DNA from: Punica granatum
Lineage: Eukaryota; Streptophyta; Magnoliopsida; Myrtales; Lythraceae
DNA length: 64,000 nt
Assembly: GCF_007655135.1 (NCBI RefSeq)
Contig: NC_045128.1
Location: 2,294,001-2,358,000 of the forward strand
Direction of reading: 5' to 3'
Below the pieces are notes generated by a model. The model had not been told where the DNA came from. It ran no database searches and saw only the letters and a list, made by a program, of their open reading frames with translations. Made by a program: the position numbers and the translations under genes. Shown here one piece after another: positions 23,549 through 37,523 of this stretch (positions are counted from its first letter, which is position 1; each line of letters begins with the position of its first letter).

Positions 23549-24267
23549 CTGAAGAAAATTTACCCAACAAATCATCCATGAAGAGCGAACTAAATGAGCC
23601 CTCTTTCTGCTAAGGACAAGGATGCAATCCCAAATTTCAATTTGTGGATATGCACAAGAAGGGACAGGAACTATGATCTGCGGAGAAGGTGATTGAATTG
23701 GATCGGATAATTCTGGAAATGGAGGTTATGAAATCAAGAAATTAATAAATAGAAGGAATAAGCAGAGAGAAGGGCATTTGATGAAGCAGTGGTCGCATCT
23801 GCAGACCAGCAAAAGCAGATTGAGAGGTCAGCAGCAGCAATGACTGTACTCAAATCAGTAGCTCCAATGCAAAATCAACCATTCAGTACTCAAATCAGAA
23901 GCTCACAAGCTCAAAATGCAAAATCAACAATTTATTATTCAAATCACAATGCAAAATAATAGGAATATGACATCAAATAATGAACAGGATAGTAACTTTG
24001 AATCTTTCTAATGCACTAACTGGGCATTTGGTATGACTTAATACATGTGATTACTAGGAATATGATTTTAAATTCCTTGGACCTATCAGATCACCATGCT
24101 TGTAATATACTTTCCCAACGGGGGACGACTATCTAGATTACCAGCAACGTATATCAAAACCAGTCCATACCAAACACAGTAATGAATGTTATCGGTAATT
24201 TTAAAAGCGAGAAATTTTTTCAGTTAGAACAATTACTAGTAATCTCAAACGGTAAAGTACCAAATAC
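23549..24267. other. Spacer, no gene seen
   Basis: No coding or RNA gene is recognised. Short A-rich and CAAAATGCAAAATCAAC-like repeats occur near 23860-23960. Confidence 0.4.
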
Positions 24268-24443
24268 TAGGGATGTCCATTCGGCTCGAACCGAACCGAA
24301 CCGACCCGACCAACACGAATTTCAAAACTCCCATAATACACAGACCGAAAACCGAATCGAAGTACTCTAGAACCGAACCAAACAGTACACATACATTCTA
24401 TTTTATTTTCTATCTTTGAACATTGTGTCCTGAGAGGATATAT

Positions 24444-24640
24444 TGCTCCGTTTGGTTTCGCAGTTAAAATCATAAAAATTTTAACTTTAACTTTAACTCA
24501 ATACACTATACAACAAAAATACACATTTTTCAAGTCAAAAATTTTAACTTTAACTTTAACTCAACACACTACACAATCATTTGTCTTTTTCCACAATCAA
24601 AATCAAAATTAATTTAATTCTGAAATCAAACGCACCATAA
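24444..24640. mobile_element. Short MITE-like element
   Basis: The ends form an imperfect inverted repeat: TGCTCCGTTTGGTTTCGCAG on the left; on the right, reverse complemented, TTATGGTGCGTTTGATTTCAG. Inside, TTTTAACTTTAACTTTAACTC occurs twice, about 60 bp apart. The size (about 200 bp) and lack of coding fit a MITE. Confidence 0.5.
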
Positions 24641-25004
24641 GATCTCCCAAAAGATCCAGCTCAAAAGAATCGAAAATTTGGATGGATTGCTCCTTCAAGT
24701 TCGATTCTTAAATCCATTCTTGGATTCTTACAAAAAAAAAACTGACACGAACCAAACCGAATTGAATTTATTAATTTACATATATACATATATATTTTTA
24801 AAAAATTATTTCATGTTCGTATGAGTATTGTTACATTTCGCACTTACTAAATAAAATTGAAAACTCAATTACATTGACCAACCGCCTAAAGAAAAGGAAC
24901 ATAATACGTATTATTCTCTCTACATTTGTTTTAAACAAATCAATATATGTTCTCGTCGGGGGGTCGAGAGACTCGAGAAATTATGTTGAGACTAGGAACT
25001 TCTT

Positions 25005-25025
25005 CCCCCCCCCCCCCCCCCCCCC
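25005..25025. repeat. Homopolymer of 21 C
   Basis: An uninterrupted run of 21 cytosines between CTT and TCTCT. Two G runs of similar length occur at 42512-42533 and 62041-62062. Confidence 0.95.
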
Positions 25026-25182
25026 TCTCTTGGAATTCGTAATTTTGGCCTCCGGTTAACTCGAGAACTCGATCCGAAAAACCCAACCCTATAGTTCAGT
25101 TTTGACATGCTCCATTTGGTTTCCGGGTGGGTTCCAAACGCACAAAAACCCGACCCGACCCGACCATTTACACCTCTCAGGA

Positions 25183-26699
25183 TATCATCTGTTGGGCCTG
25201 CTGAGTGTTGACAAACTCAGAACTTTGTATGGGCCGGGGCCGAATTACGGCGAGGCAGTGGCATTTTGGTTAATATGTAAAAGATCAACTTCCTGCTGAC
25301 CTCTAATTTTAGGGTTTGCCGTTCCCTTTCTCCTCCAGGAACTGCTCCAGAAACGCAGTTCCTCCCTCAGGAATCAAGATCTTCGTCGGCGGCAGCTCCT
25401 CCAGGTATCGGAAATCCTTCGCTCAGCTCTTCTCCGCTCTGTTTTGCATGAATCGGTCCACCCCCCTCTCTCTTTCGGTACATGTTCTTCCATGTAAACT
25501 GATTTCGTGAATCAACCGCTGTCGGTAATGTGAGTCCGCTTGCACTCCTGTTGATATGCACAGTCGAGACAAAGAGTTGTCTCTCTCTACTGTATGAGAA
25601 ATAATTCCTAATATACTACTAATATAATCAGAAAGGCACTCTACAATTACTTTAATGCCGACTCACCAAATGGTATCACTTATTGCAACTAACAGCTACT
25701 GTCACAGAGTCCTTTAGATGAAGTTCTTTCAGGCAATATACAATCAAAATGACGTATTTTAGTCTTAATCTTCATTATTTTTTAATTTGTTACTTTAAAT
25801 AAATATAACTCATTCTCACTCTTTTTAATAGAGTAAATATCTGTCACTAACTTTTACAAATAAAAAATATGTAAAAACTAATTCGACAATATTTTAATAG
25901 CGATAAGAATGATATATTACGAAAGACTAACCTAAAATACATTTAGAGGGGTCCCAGAAACTTAATCTCGACTCTTTTAAAATATTGGTGGGACCAATTT
26001 TTAGATCATGCTTAGTTCACGGATGAATGAATTATGCCCGCACATGGATGAACTCTTCAAGAGCTGAGCTCGTGCAAAATCGCCGTTGAGTTCATCTTTT
26101 ACATACGGATGAAGTCTCCTGCCGTCAATCGCCAATGAGCTGAGGTCTTGAGCTTCTCTAGTCTCACCGACACTTCGTCCCTTCTCAATCCGTCTCCTCC
26201 GATCCATTCAGCTGCAAGGTTTCGGTTACCCTTCGGTTTCCTCCAATTGATGCCTGTCACCGGGGAATCGAAAACAATTTTGCGGCAATTTTGTGAAAGG
26301 AACTCCTTCTTTCTTTGGTCGGCGGGAATTTGAGCTGCTTTGCTCCGATAGGTTTGCATTTGGTGATGCTTGCTTTAGCTTTGGCAGCTTCTCATGAGTA
26401 TCATGAATTGAATTCCTAGTTGAGTGTCGGTGCTTGAATTGTTCTTATCTTCAGTTCAGTGTACCCCAACGTTTGGGCTAAATTGGTGGGAAAATTTGAT
26501 CGGGGCCTTAAAATATGTCTGTAAATCTGTTGCCATTGGATAAGTTCCTGAGGAAATATAACAGTGTGTGATTTTTTAAGGTTGTAAATGCGACAGAAAA
26601 GCTATGTGCTGGAATCTTGAATGGGATCTAAAATTTGGGGGAAGACATCGTGGAACTGAAAGGGAATGTTGCAAGTTAACAAATCATAGGTAGGGAGTG
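25183..26699. other. Upstream region of the site-2 protease gene
   Basis: Spacer and presumed promoter/5-prime UTR. Short open frames near 25316-25510 and 26001-26359 have no family resemblance. The GC-richer stretch at 26140-26340 may be a 5-prime UTR exon ending at a GT near 26352, but I cannot confirm this. Confidence 0.35.
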
Positions 26700-29600
26700 A
26701 TGGAGGGAGGAAGGAGATTCAGGAGGTTTGGGTTACATAGGGGACTAGCACTCAATTATCCTCTTAGCGTGTTACCTCTGCACAATGTGTCCCGGGCCTC
26801 AGCCGCCACAAGGCCTCGTCTTTCCTGCACCTTATCCTGTTGGTAGGTTACAAATTTTGTTCGTTGATATTCACCATGATTATTTCTTCTCCATTCCTGT
26901 AGTTTCGATAAAATTTTGTCGATTGTGGCCGGTTTTTTCAGGTATTGCGACCTCCGGATATATGCATTTACCGATCCCATCTTTCGTATTGGCAGAAGAT
27001 ATGCAAGGTGCTTCTCCTTACCCTTCCACCTTTAATAATTCCCTTGGTTTATTTAGATCCTGCTGCAGAAGTTTCTTGCTGACACGCACTTTCCATATAT
27101 GCAGGTATTTGCGAGTTTGGTTTTCAATGGGAGTGGGCTTTGGAGCAACCTTAATGATTGTTCTTGCGTTGGTTTGTGCCGAAGTCTTCATTCAGCATGA
27201 ATAGTTACTAAAGTTCGTGTATTTTAAGTAATCCATCAGATGATTCTCTTATCATTGCTAAAAGGAAAAAGTTCATTCATGTTGGACAATTGGATGGTAA
27301 CTGTTAACAATAGTAATATGCTAAAATTGGGATGTCGTAATGTAGAGACATAACAATGAATACAGATCCATGTCCTTGTTTATACCAAGTATATGTGCCG
27401 TGAGCTCCACATATTACGAACCTTGACCTTCTATTAACCTCTTATGAATTTGCAGCTTCTCCTTTGGGAGCTAGCAGGGTTCCTACATCTTCACAAAAGC
27501 AACGCCAATCTCAACAAGCTTGTTTTTGGATTCTCTCCTACAGTTACTTATTATTACCCTTCTTCATGATGAATTGATTCATGACAATCCAGTTGTTCCA
27601 TGTCCAATACTGTGATATTCGTGGCAGGTCTATGGTTTGAAAATTTCGCTTGCTGATGCCGGATTTATAGTTTTGTCTACCTTGATTTCCGTATGTGCCC
27701 ATGAAATTGGGCATGCTATTGCTGCTGCTAGGTGAGTACCATTAACCTTTTTTGTTTTTTAAGCAGTTCATCTTTAGATTGTATAGCGAGTAACTAAAAT
27801 TGTGTTACCTCCATTTTCTAGAGGTGAGGATCCTGAAACCTAGTAATAGATAAATTTGAAATGTCAAATTCATAAGTATAGATCATGTGTCATATTGTTC
27901 ATAAATCTGTGATAAAATTAAGTCGGAAGGCTAGAATGATATAGAACACATATATGCTCTATGTAATTTATTGGTGTATTTGAAAGGAATCAATGTAGTA
28001 ACTGAGCTTCAATGAAAAGCAGTGAAGGAGTACAGGTGGAACATGTTGCCATTTTCATCGCAGTTCTGTTTCCCGGTGCTTTGGTGGCTTTTAATCAGGA
28101 TTCACTGCAGGCGTTACAACGTATATCTGCTCTACGCATATATTGTGCCGGTATTTGGCACAATGCAGTGGTGAAACTGCAGTCTTTTGTCTCATTCCTT
28201 ATGTGCATATATATCACAGAGTTCCGTTTTTCACGCGGTCCATTTCATGTTGACAGTTATTATATAGTCAATAATTTCTTAACAGTCACTTTTGCACCTT
28301 GTGTACTCATGAATATTCATCTCCCTGCAGTGTTGTGCAATCTCTGGATTGACGTTGTTGCTCTTGCCGTCTATTTTGTTTCCTTTGTATGTGCATGGTC
28401 AAGGCCTAATGGTACGTGGTGATTTTTAGATACACTTGTTTCCTCTATAGATGCATTATGCAATACGGGTTAGAAGAAAGAAACTTACATGACTGCAGAA
28501 ACAAGGACAAAAGACATTAATATTAGGCTTCTTCTATCGACTGGACATTCATGCTGCGGCTCTCGTTTCATGAGCCTGAACAAATTGAGACTTCTGGAGA
28601 CCTATATTCAAGAACACCACTTGCACTACACATTCCTTCTTTTTGCTGATATTATCACATTACACAGGTTCTGGAAGTACCATATTCTTCACCTTTGCAC
28701 GGGTATTTGTCTCCAGGCGATATGATTGTGGCTGTAGATGACATACCCATTCGTGATAAACAAGATTGGGTGGAGGCAATTTCTTTAATAGACATAGATT
28801 CGAATCAGGAATCAAATCATACTCAATATGTGGGGAAAGGCAGCAGCAAGAAGGGTTATTGTGTTCCTTTGGGCTCGTTGGAAGAAAGAGAGAGCATACG
28901 GCATGTGGATAATGTATCTACTTGCCTTGACGATCTTACCGCCTTCATTAGCACGCCTTGCTCTGATATGGACACCACAGATTATAATGATGGTAGCGGT
29001 AGCGCAGAAGAGCATGCACGCTGCTTGGATGCTAAGGAGGTTATCAAGCTCAGGAAATGTGGTGATGGGTGGTCCCACATTGTCAACGGCAGCAGCTGCC
29101 TCTGTTTGCAGGTTTCGCTCCAAGCTAAGCTTCAAGTTGATGATTGTTACTTATAATATTGAAATACATAGACAACACTCGGCTTAAATCGAGGTTGTTG
29201 GACCTCAATCAATAGATAGCCCTTTATCTAGGCTTGCTGTAATCTTTGTGTAATTTTAGATCCAAAATACTTATTGTTTCTAAAAGCCTTTTGACTAATG
29301 CAGGATGAGTCTTGTGTCACTCCAATAAAGAAACAGGGTTCGATGTGGGTTGAGGTCACATGCTTCAGCTCGTATGGTTCTCCTGCGTGCTCTCGAATTG
29401 AGCAAACCCCGTTGCCCACTTCTCAAATCTCAAAACTTACGGAGAGAAACTGCAGTAGGAGTTTTGTGTATGTTGGGGATCTCTTCTCATTGTCAAATTC
29501 AGTTCACTTTACCTCATATAGACCACGTCTCTGGGCATCCAGTGTTGGTGCTTACGTTCCGTATGTCATGGAAAAGATTCTGATTTTGACATACCATGTT

Positions 29601-29896
29601 TCTCTTACGTTAGCCCTTATGAATACTTTGCCAGTAAGTCTCGAATGCAATTCTCTTAATTTTTCTCAGTGCTTTTGATTTGATGAGTTTGTGCTGATTT
29701 AAATTTGTGTCTCTTTCTTGCTTATTATGCTTCTCAGGTTTTTTTCTTGGACGGGGAATCCATCTTAGAAGTGAACTTAAGCTACTGTTCTTGGTTGAGC
29801 CATCGGAAGAGTAAAGACCTTCTTCAATTGATCCTTGCTGTGGGAACCTTGATTTCAGTACTTTCCTTTGTGAAGATGATTGCTAAAGGCTATTGA
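26700..29896 (+). CDS. S2P: Site-2 protease homologue (membrane-bound transcription factor peptidase)
   Basis: An intramembrane zinc metalloprotease (M50 family) that releases membrane-tethered transcription factors, expected in the Golgi/ER system. Exons are 26700-26842, 26942-27007, 27105-27171, 27456-27542, 27628-27731, 28023-28170, 28331-28411, 28668-29111, 29304-29633 and 29738-29896. All are GT-AG and in phase, totalling 542 aa, close to plant homologues. The start MEGGRRFRRFG matches the arginine-rich N-terminus of relatives. Catalytic features: HEIGH at residues 146-150 (zinc-binding HExxH) inside a hydrophobic helix, and NTLPVFFLDGES with D495 (the third metal ligand). Exon 8 (residues 233-380) carries a PDZ-like lumenal region (HGYLSPGDMIVAVDD) and cysteines typical of S2P. 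Several hydrophobic segments surround both motifs. No lesion is seen. It converges with the GT14 gene. Confidence 0.95.
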
Positions 29897-31139
29897 ATGC
29901 TATGGAACTCGACTCTTGTGGCTCTCTCTTTTTCTCGTTATGAGGAACAGCTTCTGCTCATATTTTTTCCCATTCGACAGTAATAGTATCTCAGCTCGGA
30001 TGGTCTATTAAATATGTGGACAATTTTCATTGGGATGGATGAAGCACGCGACTCTTGTAGGAGAGGTAACTATGATCTTCATTTACAAGTTGTTACGGTC
30101 ACCTCAGTAAAGTCATGTCTCAATGAATTTGTCAATATCCTAAATTGAGTTAGGGGACGGGGCACATTTGGTTCGAGTATATTTGGATTGTAAGGAACGT
30201 TAAAATTACATGAAATTTTTCCATAAGATTGTTCATATGCATTATAGGTTCAAATATGAGATTATTGTGTTTGGTAAGTGTAACAAATACTAGGACTATG
30301 TTTGATGATAGAACATACGATTTGTTTTACATGTATGAAATATGATCCCTTGAAATATTGTCTTAGTTAAATTTTTGACAATTAATACGACTGAATTTGA
30401 ATATATGATGTTTTTTTTTCTCAGTAAATCAATGAATGTCCATTGATGGCAAGAACAAGTACAAGATAAAAATGTTCAATAGAAGATTACAAGGATAAAA
30501 AAATGTAGCAAATCCACCGGATCATTGTAAAGGAAAGAATATAATGGAAAGAATACAATGTGATAACTCATATATAGTTGCAAAGTCGACCCTCAATAGA
30601 ATAGGTTGTAAAGATACATACTCATATCAAGGTCCTCTCATCGTTTTCCTTTCGTGCTCTGCCTCTATTGGCATTACTTTAATTTCAGAGACTGTAACAT
30701 TACTTCCAACCCTAAGCACAGGAAATGCGACAGGAGGCTATGTATATTGTCACTAATAATTTGAGCACCCTCTGCATAGTCTGACATAAATGCTCTTCAT
30801 CTTTATTGCATTTAATCGGAAAAAAAAATAAAACAAATTTACACCCGAAAATCCTTGTAATTTTTGCCTATATATATATATATATATATATATATGTAAA
30901 ATGTAGATAACACATCCCTTTATTCTATAGAGCAGATGATCAAACAGCCCTCCTCCATGGAGGTTTCCTCTTCTGATGACCCTACGCTAATACTAAGGTT
31001 CAACTACTATTTACTTCGTCAGTGCCCGGAAGATTTATCGATCCCCTCTCGAAGCTCCCAGTGCAGACTGTTCGATCAAATAAGGGGGACCATTATAATC
31101 AGAAGCGATCCAAGTGAATGAAGAAAAAACACCAAGAAG
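29897..31139. other. Intergenic region between convergent genes
   Basis: This holds the 3-prime ends of the protease gene and of the GT14 gene. A TA microsatellite lies near 30871-30896. Sequence near 30160-30440 (CACATTTGGTTCGAGTA, TGTTTGGTAAG) looks like a decayed MITE. No gene is recognised. Confidence 0.5.
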
Positions 31140-34100
31140 TCATGCTTGATAAGGTGAATTCTCATTACTTGTGGGATTTGGAAAGCATACCGAATTGAGA
31201 AGCCTGATAGCAGCAGGCCGAGTAAATTTTCTGGCGAAGAGAAAGCATCCTGATGGCTTGCCTTTGCTGCTGCACCATTCTCTCCGGTGCTCAGTCTCAT
31301 AATAGATATTGTTGATATCCTGCAGAAGTGTATCATAAATGATATATATCCAGTATCGCTATGAGGACTCGAACAAGCCAACTTATCAGGAAGGCAAGTT
31401 TATAGGGTTAAATACAACGTTGGATAGAGGAGAAAAAATTGTTATAGCCCTCATTCACCAACAGGTACAATGCTTTTCAAAAGGCAGAGAAGAAAGTAAT
31501 AATGAAGGACAGAGAGTAGATACCTTTATAGATTGTACAAGCGAGTGAGTAGCATCAGAATATTTGTAAGTGACAGGATGCCATCCTCGCCGCTCTCGAT
31601 CTTTGGAGGATGAAAGATCCCATGACGAATGTGTTAGCGATCTTCGTGTGATTTCTTCTTCAAGGCCTTCCTGCTGTATTTGCAAAAAAAGGATAGACTT
31701 GAGGGATTTTTTACTCTGGCTAGGAGTCTATAGCATAACAAATATAAAAATTTATCCTCAGAGGGGTAGGCAGGGAGGGATTTCAACTTACAGCAAGTAA
31801 GGTCGGGACATAGTGTTCATCTGGTATACAGTTGTGCTCCTTTGAGTTATCGATTGGCTGCATGTGGTAAGAGGAATCAAGGTTACAGAAGGAAAGTCCT
31901 TGAAACATCCTCCAAAGATAGACTCTGAATCTTCCCTATAACACATGGATACGCAGTTTGGAAGTATCACAAAATTTTACAAGCAAACTTGATACTTCCG
32001 TTGCATTAGGCATCGATATTGCATACCATCGGCATTACCATGGCGAGCCCACACAAAGGTTGTTCATAACATCAAACAAGGAGAACTAAAAGAGATGAGG
32101 ACAACTCACCCTACCATGCTCCCTCCAAAACTCTGGCAGCGATTTCCTCTGCATGATAAAAACGCATCCAGTTTAAGCTGAGGCGACAAGACATATTTAA
32201 TGATGATGATGATGATCATAAGTTCAATAACATTTGTGGAAAAAGTGTTCAACTGCATCGTAGATGTTATACGTGCAGCATAAGATCCAATTTATGTTGC
32301 ACAGCTTGCTTAATGGATACTGGAGCACACAATTTGTTTCAATCCTACCCTCCCCAATCCCAATAACTAAGGTTTTATAATTATGAAAAAGCGTCTGCTA
32401 CACAATGGTGGCAAAACCTGTTCTTATAACACTTACCCTACAATGCAATTGAAACATGGGAAAGACAGTATTATCGTTCACGATGACCTCAGCATGTTTT
32501 CTTGTCAGAACAACCCACTGCAGGAGTAATTGCGCAATGGTCAGAAACATCAACCAACATAAGACAGTCTTGAATGTTGTTAAAAATAAAAATAAAAAAT
32601 CCATTGACTATATTTTCTGTTACCTGAGATCCTTTCCTCCAATTAGAGACTGGGATGACAGGATCCATTTTAGGATTATAGCGACCTTCCTTTGTGTCTG
32701 CAAAGCTGCATCAATGTTACAGTTTTCAAGCATCAGCACAGTAATTGTAGGCAACCCTCAACAGTGCAAAATATATTCATTTTTTTCTACAACCACTTAA
32801 TGGGAACAAGATCCATCAATTGTGAAGAAAGTACAGGAGCACCTAAATGGAAACACAAAACTTAGACGACAGATAATACTCGGCATCCACGTAGGTAATT
32901 AATGACATATCCAATATGTTAAGTGTCCACATTTTGGTTTACAGAAGGAGACCAGTTACCTGTGGTATAATTATAAACTTGATACAACTAGAGTATGAAT
33001 GTGACGCAATGAGTGTTCTTTCCTTGGACATATGAGAGAAAATTATTCTGTCTTTTATCATCTGGAACCATGCCACGAACAATAATATATTTATATATAT
33101 ATGTATGTATGTATATATACACAGCCCAAGCACATTAAACTAGCAGGTTACAAAAGGGAGAGACCGGTCCACAGCTGAGAAGATTGATAAACAGAGAGTT
33201 GACGGTTCCCTAACTAACCTGTCGACAAAACTAGTTGATGTTGACATTATGTAGTCATATGTATAGCTGAAGTTATACAGCGGTATGCAACTGAGAAAAT
33301 ATACGAGTTAGAAAATATTGATTAGATAGACATTAACTCAACATCTTTAATGAAACCAATGACTCTTCAGACAATGAAATCAGCAAGTTACAATTTACCT
33401 GTCTGAAAGAAAAACAAAGCGTTTATTAAGAGGATCCTGGAGTGCATATGTAAGAAGTATACGCTCTGCTTCTATCATGGTTGCTCCTCCCCAATCAACC
33501 TGTCAAAGATCACATGAAAAATGAGTACGATCTTGCTGCACATGCAAGTTTTAAGTTTCTTTTCTTTTTCGGGGATAAGTGTTGGTACTTCTATTAATTC
33601 AAACAAACATGCAAGTGCTTTTCGTAATTCTAGAAAATGAATTAGACCATCAGATCACATTGCATAAACTACAACAAATATTAAAAGTACTGGTTGTCAA
33701 ACGAAGCATTATATTTAGTGGAACCTGTATGCTATCGTTAATTTGCCGATTGTAAAAATACGGAGATCTTGTCGTTGCCTTGTTGAGGAGAAAACCAGGC
33801 CTAGAGTGAACAAATACAGAAAAACTATCCTCCTCCCCCTGCCAAAAATCAAAAGAGCATCTTTACCATCAAAGCAGGAAACTTTTAAAGTACAGCACAG
33901 AATGTCAAAGCTCAGGATAAAGAAGCCAGATGATCCTGAACTACTCTTCTCAATTCGATCCATCACTACTTCATAATCTGAGAAACATATATCCTGCAAT
34001 GCCGTATGAATTAATGTGATCAAGCACAACCTTGTTTGACACAGATCCATCACTACTTCATAATCTAAGAAACATACATCCCTCAATGCCGTATGAATTA

Positions 34101-34747
34101 ATGTGATCAGGCACAACTTTGTTTGACACAGATGCTCGGAACTATAGCTCATCCTAAAATCGAACCCATCTAGCCAACAGCATAAAACCATCGTACAGAG
34201 CGATTATAACATAAATTTCAACGAACTATCCAAATTAACCTGAGACGATCCATTAATCATATCCTAAATGTATGAAGCAAGACATCAGTCAATACCCAAA
34301 AAGAAAAATACTTGCATTATTGTTCCGAAGAACTAAAGCGAGTTAGACCATTAATTGGGCCTCAACATTTTACGCATCTTACGTTATGTTCCTGAACCTT
34401 AAATACAACACAAGACGACACAATAACAATGACAGCGACAGAGACAAGGCTTCAACCCCACAGATCATAAGCAATTTTGATTTCTATCAGAGGACATGAT
34501 CTAGTGAATGTACCTGGAAGAATGCATCCCAGACCATGTCCAATGGGAGGCGATTGCGGGCAATGAACAGGAACGCGATCTTCGGCTTTGTAGCGGACAG
34601 ACGGCGCAGGGATGCCAACCTGATGATTCGACTGTACTGAGTCTGCATAAGCATCAAGCTGACGAAACAAAGCCCCATCAGCACCCCTGCGAACACTTTC
34701 CTCTTCCATCTGTGCTGGTTCTTCTGCTGATTCACTTTCCGCTTCAT
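31140..34747 (-). CDS. Core-2/I-branching GT14-type glycosyltransferase
   Basis: Predicted Golgi type II membrane protein of the plant Branch (GT14-like) family, described as beta-1,6-N-acetylglucosaminyltransferase-related; its plant substrate is not known. Minus-strand exons are 34747-34514, 33838-33725, 33499-33399, 33290-33219, 32705-32624, 32517-32437, 32148-32110, 31857-31792, 31673-31524 and 31319-31140. All junctions are GT-AG and in phase, giving 372 aa. Residues about 18-36 are a signal anchor (VFAGVLMGLCFVSLMLM) after a basic cytosolic tail. The Branch domain follows: KIAFLFIARNRLPLD, VFVHSRPGF, VDWGGATMIEAERILL, FVFLSD, GSQWVVLTRKHAEVI, CIPDEHYVPTLLA and RGWHPVTYKYSDAT. It ends with CSSKGKPSGCFLFARKFTRPAA. 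No lesion is seen. Intron 1 holds an 87-bp tandem duplication. Confidence 0.93.
33957..34130. repeat. 87-bp tandem duplication in GT14 intron 1
   Basis: The unit beginning GATCCATCACTACTTCATAA at 33957 is repeated at 34044 with a handful of substitutions. Both copies lie inside the first intron of the GT14 gene, so they do not affect coding. Confidence 0.9.
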
Positions 34748-35812
34748 TGACGGAATCCCTCAGCCCTCTTCACCCGACAATCCTTCGAGCATCTTCAGTC
34801 CCTATATATCAAGCTGGAGCTCCAAACATCCAACTGCCAGCTCCGACATCTCCGCGCGCACCAGGAAAGTTGTACGGAAGCTCGGAGCAGCTCAAAGTTA
34901 CTGCCGAGCTGCCTGCCGCGGTTGCAGGGGTCTGCTCCCGGGATCCGAAGGGGGATCAACGAACAACACTACCAACCAACCAAACACAATGCTCCGAGAA
35001 TTCCGAGCGGAGTCTAATCACGAGGAGAATCAAAATTGGGAATTGACGTGAAATCAGCGGTGGCTCGGAGATCGAAGAATGGGAGACACGTGAAGCGACG
35101 GAGGCCGGCCAGAATGGAAGGTCCTCTGAAGTCTTCCGCTCCTCTCCTCTGCCCGGAGCTGAAAGACAGAGACGGAGAGGGAAGGAGAGAGAGAGAAGAC
35201 CGGCGAGGCGAAGAAGGATACCGAAGACACTGACTTGGGGAAGTGGGGAGGAAGGGCCCAGCTTCACAGACACTGCTCTTTGTAGTAATGGTGGCGTAAA
35301 GGTTGCAATGTCGCCTCGGTTGCGTGCGAAGTAGGAGATCATAACCCTTTTTAATCATTTCTTCTTCTTTTGGAATTCCAATTCCAAACCCGTTGGATCA
35401 TACGCTCTCATAGCACGGGTTTCGAATCATTTCATATGAAGTTATGATATATACCACATGTTATCTTTTTCCTAAGGAGGGTAACACGAAATTTCCATCC
35501 TGGTACGTAGAGCATATAAAATAAACCATATCTTTTACAATTTTAAATCGCGAGAGTTTTTATTCCATACCGATCTCGTTTAAGATAAATTAGGTGATCC
35601 GATACGGTCTATTTTCCCGTTTGAATCATTATATCACATATATAGCGTAACGAGCCGAAGGTGCCTAGGTTCTTGCGCATTCTGTTGAGGGTACAAGCCG
35701 TATTTGTTTGAAACTTATTGTCACAACGAAGTGAAGTTCTGAAGTTTGTATCGAGGGTGAAATTGGCACGACAATGTCCAAAAAAAAATGTAAATAATGG
35801 TCAAGGGAAGCC

Positions 35813-35857
<45 letters not shown>

Positions 35858-36871
35858 TTATGATGGGATTTTTTTATTGAAGGGAAAAAAAAAAAAGAGG
35901 ATCATAATCTTAACGAACATTTGATGGTGTTTTATTTAAGTGAAAGCAATGCCACCAAACTGAGTTGGGTAGTAGCCCGCCAAGGTTGCTTTGTTTATGC
36001 ACTCAATACTAACCGATGTTGTGTCAACTTCAATTGACATTTGCTCACTAACCATACATAATTTCTTCCTGTCAGCCCAACGACAACGATCAGCATTTAA
36101 TGAGGTGGTGAATATATAATATAATACATCAAACACACACAAAATAAATAAATAGAATGACAATAGTAAATTTTTTTTGGGTAAAAGAAATGTAATACTA
36201 GACTGGCTTGATATAATTTTGATAACATCGGATAATGATTCATTTAATGTGGTATCCATGTATTCGGACGGCCACCTAATGCTCTCCCATGTTACGATGT
36301 GGAATCGTTTTAATAAAAATCGTGAACATAAATCAGTAAGTCTTTTGGAAATAAAAAAGTATATATGTTTGATAAATTATATAATTTCTCAATGAATATT
36401 TAATTTTTTATTGATAATTAAATTGATCGTCATCTCCATTAATACAATTTTTTTTAATGCACCCCTGCAGCTCACGGGCTGTACTTATTATTCTACGACC
36501 GAGATGATATTTTCTTCCCGCTAGGAATCAGGCTCATGCATGGGAGCCCAAGCTCATGGTGTTGCATGCAGTGACTTGCCAACTCTGTAATCAGGAGAAA
36601 AGAATGAGAGCCGAGAGACCACTCAATTCTTTGCGTGCAGTTTAATTTAATACCCTAAAAGGAAAGGATTTGAGAAATTAAAAGGAGTTGAATAAGGAGG
36701 TCGGTGCATGGTATCTATCCAAAGGGGCCGGCTGATGGTCGGTCTAGTGAGCTGAAACTGGGCAATGTTGTCATCTCAAAAGGCAGAACTCAATCATGCT
36801 ATTCTAATTTCAAACTTGCATGGAATTCATATGCATTTAACTCTGTTGGAGTGCTCGTAACTTGAAGATCT
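34748..36871. other. GT14 upstream region and AT-rich spacer
   Basis: The first about 600 bp are GC-richer and purine-rich (near 35165-35220), as expected for the promoter and 5-prime UTR of the GT14 gene. Short open frames there have no family resemblance. From about 35350 the sequence is AT-rich. A (TA)n(GA)n microsatellite lies at about 35814-35855 and poly(A) tracts follow. No other gene is recognised. Confidence 0.5.
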
Positions 36872-37485
36872 ATATATGGGGATGAAGAGCAATCGATTGA
36901 GAAGATACGGACTGTCTTGCGCTATTATGAACCGATGGCTCAAAATTTCGCCTTATTAATCTCTCGGTCAGTTCCCGATGTATATATTTATATTCATGTG
37001 CATTACCGTACCGACTGCGACTTTGCTTGAACAGTTTGCAATATCCTCGTAGTGCATTAGCGCATGCTGAATTCACTTCTTTTTTGTCAATTGCCTGGCG
37101 ACTTTTACTGCAGGAGCTTCTGGACCTATGTGAACAACCAGGTTCCCGCAGCATTAATCGAGCTCATATAGTTACGTCGGGGTTGAGTGTTTAGCCTCAT
37201 GGTCATGCTTGATGAACGTGGTTGGATGCTTTGGTGGGATTTTAGAGAGGTTTCACAAGCTTGGAAGGAGCAATAAGATCTCAGAAGCGGTTTCCAAGGA
37301 AACTAGCGAAGCTTGCAACGTGTTATTCGCCCACCCGAATAACTGCATCACACTATGCGATAACTTATTCACAAGGTTAAAGACTCTCTGCCTGCCATAG
37401 AGACTGTCCCGTCCAGAGAAATAAGGTCCTTGGAGGATCGATACATATATATTTGTCTGCAACAATGTTATTGCTAGCTAGTATT

Positions 37486-37523
<38 letters not shown>

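Larger units (their letters stand above)
24268..25182. mobile_element. Possible non-autonomous hAT element with nested MITE
   Basis: The left end TAGGGATGTCCATTCGG is followed by repeats of ACCGA. The right end, reverse complemented, reads TGAGAGGTGTAAATGGTCGGGTCGGG. This resembles the TAGGGGTGTAAATGG ends of plant hAT elements. I found no convincing 8-bp target duplication. It contains a smaller inverted-repeat element and a 21-base C run. Confidence 0.4.

Noticed and set aside
34508..35358. Divergent gene upstream of the GT14 gene
   Set aside because: Overlapping frames on both strands in a GC- and purine-rich leader. No domain or conserved motif is visible.
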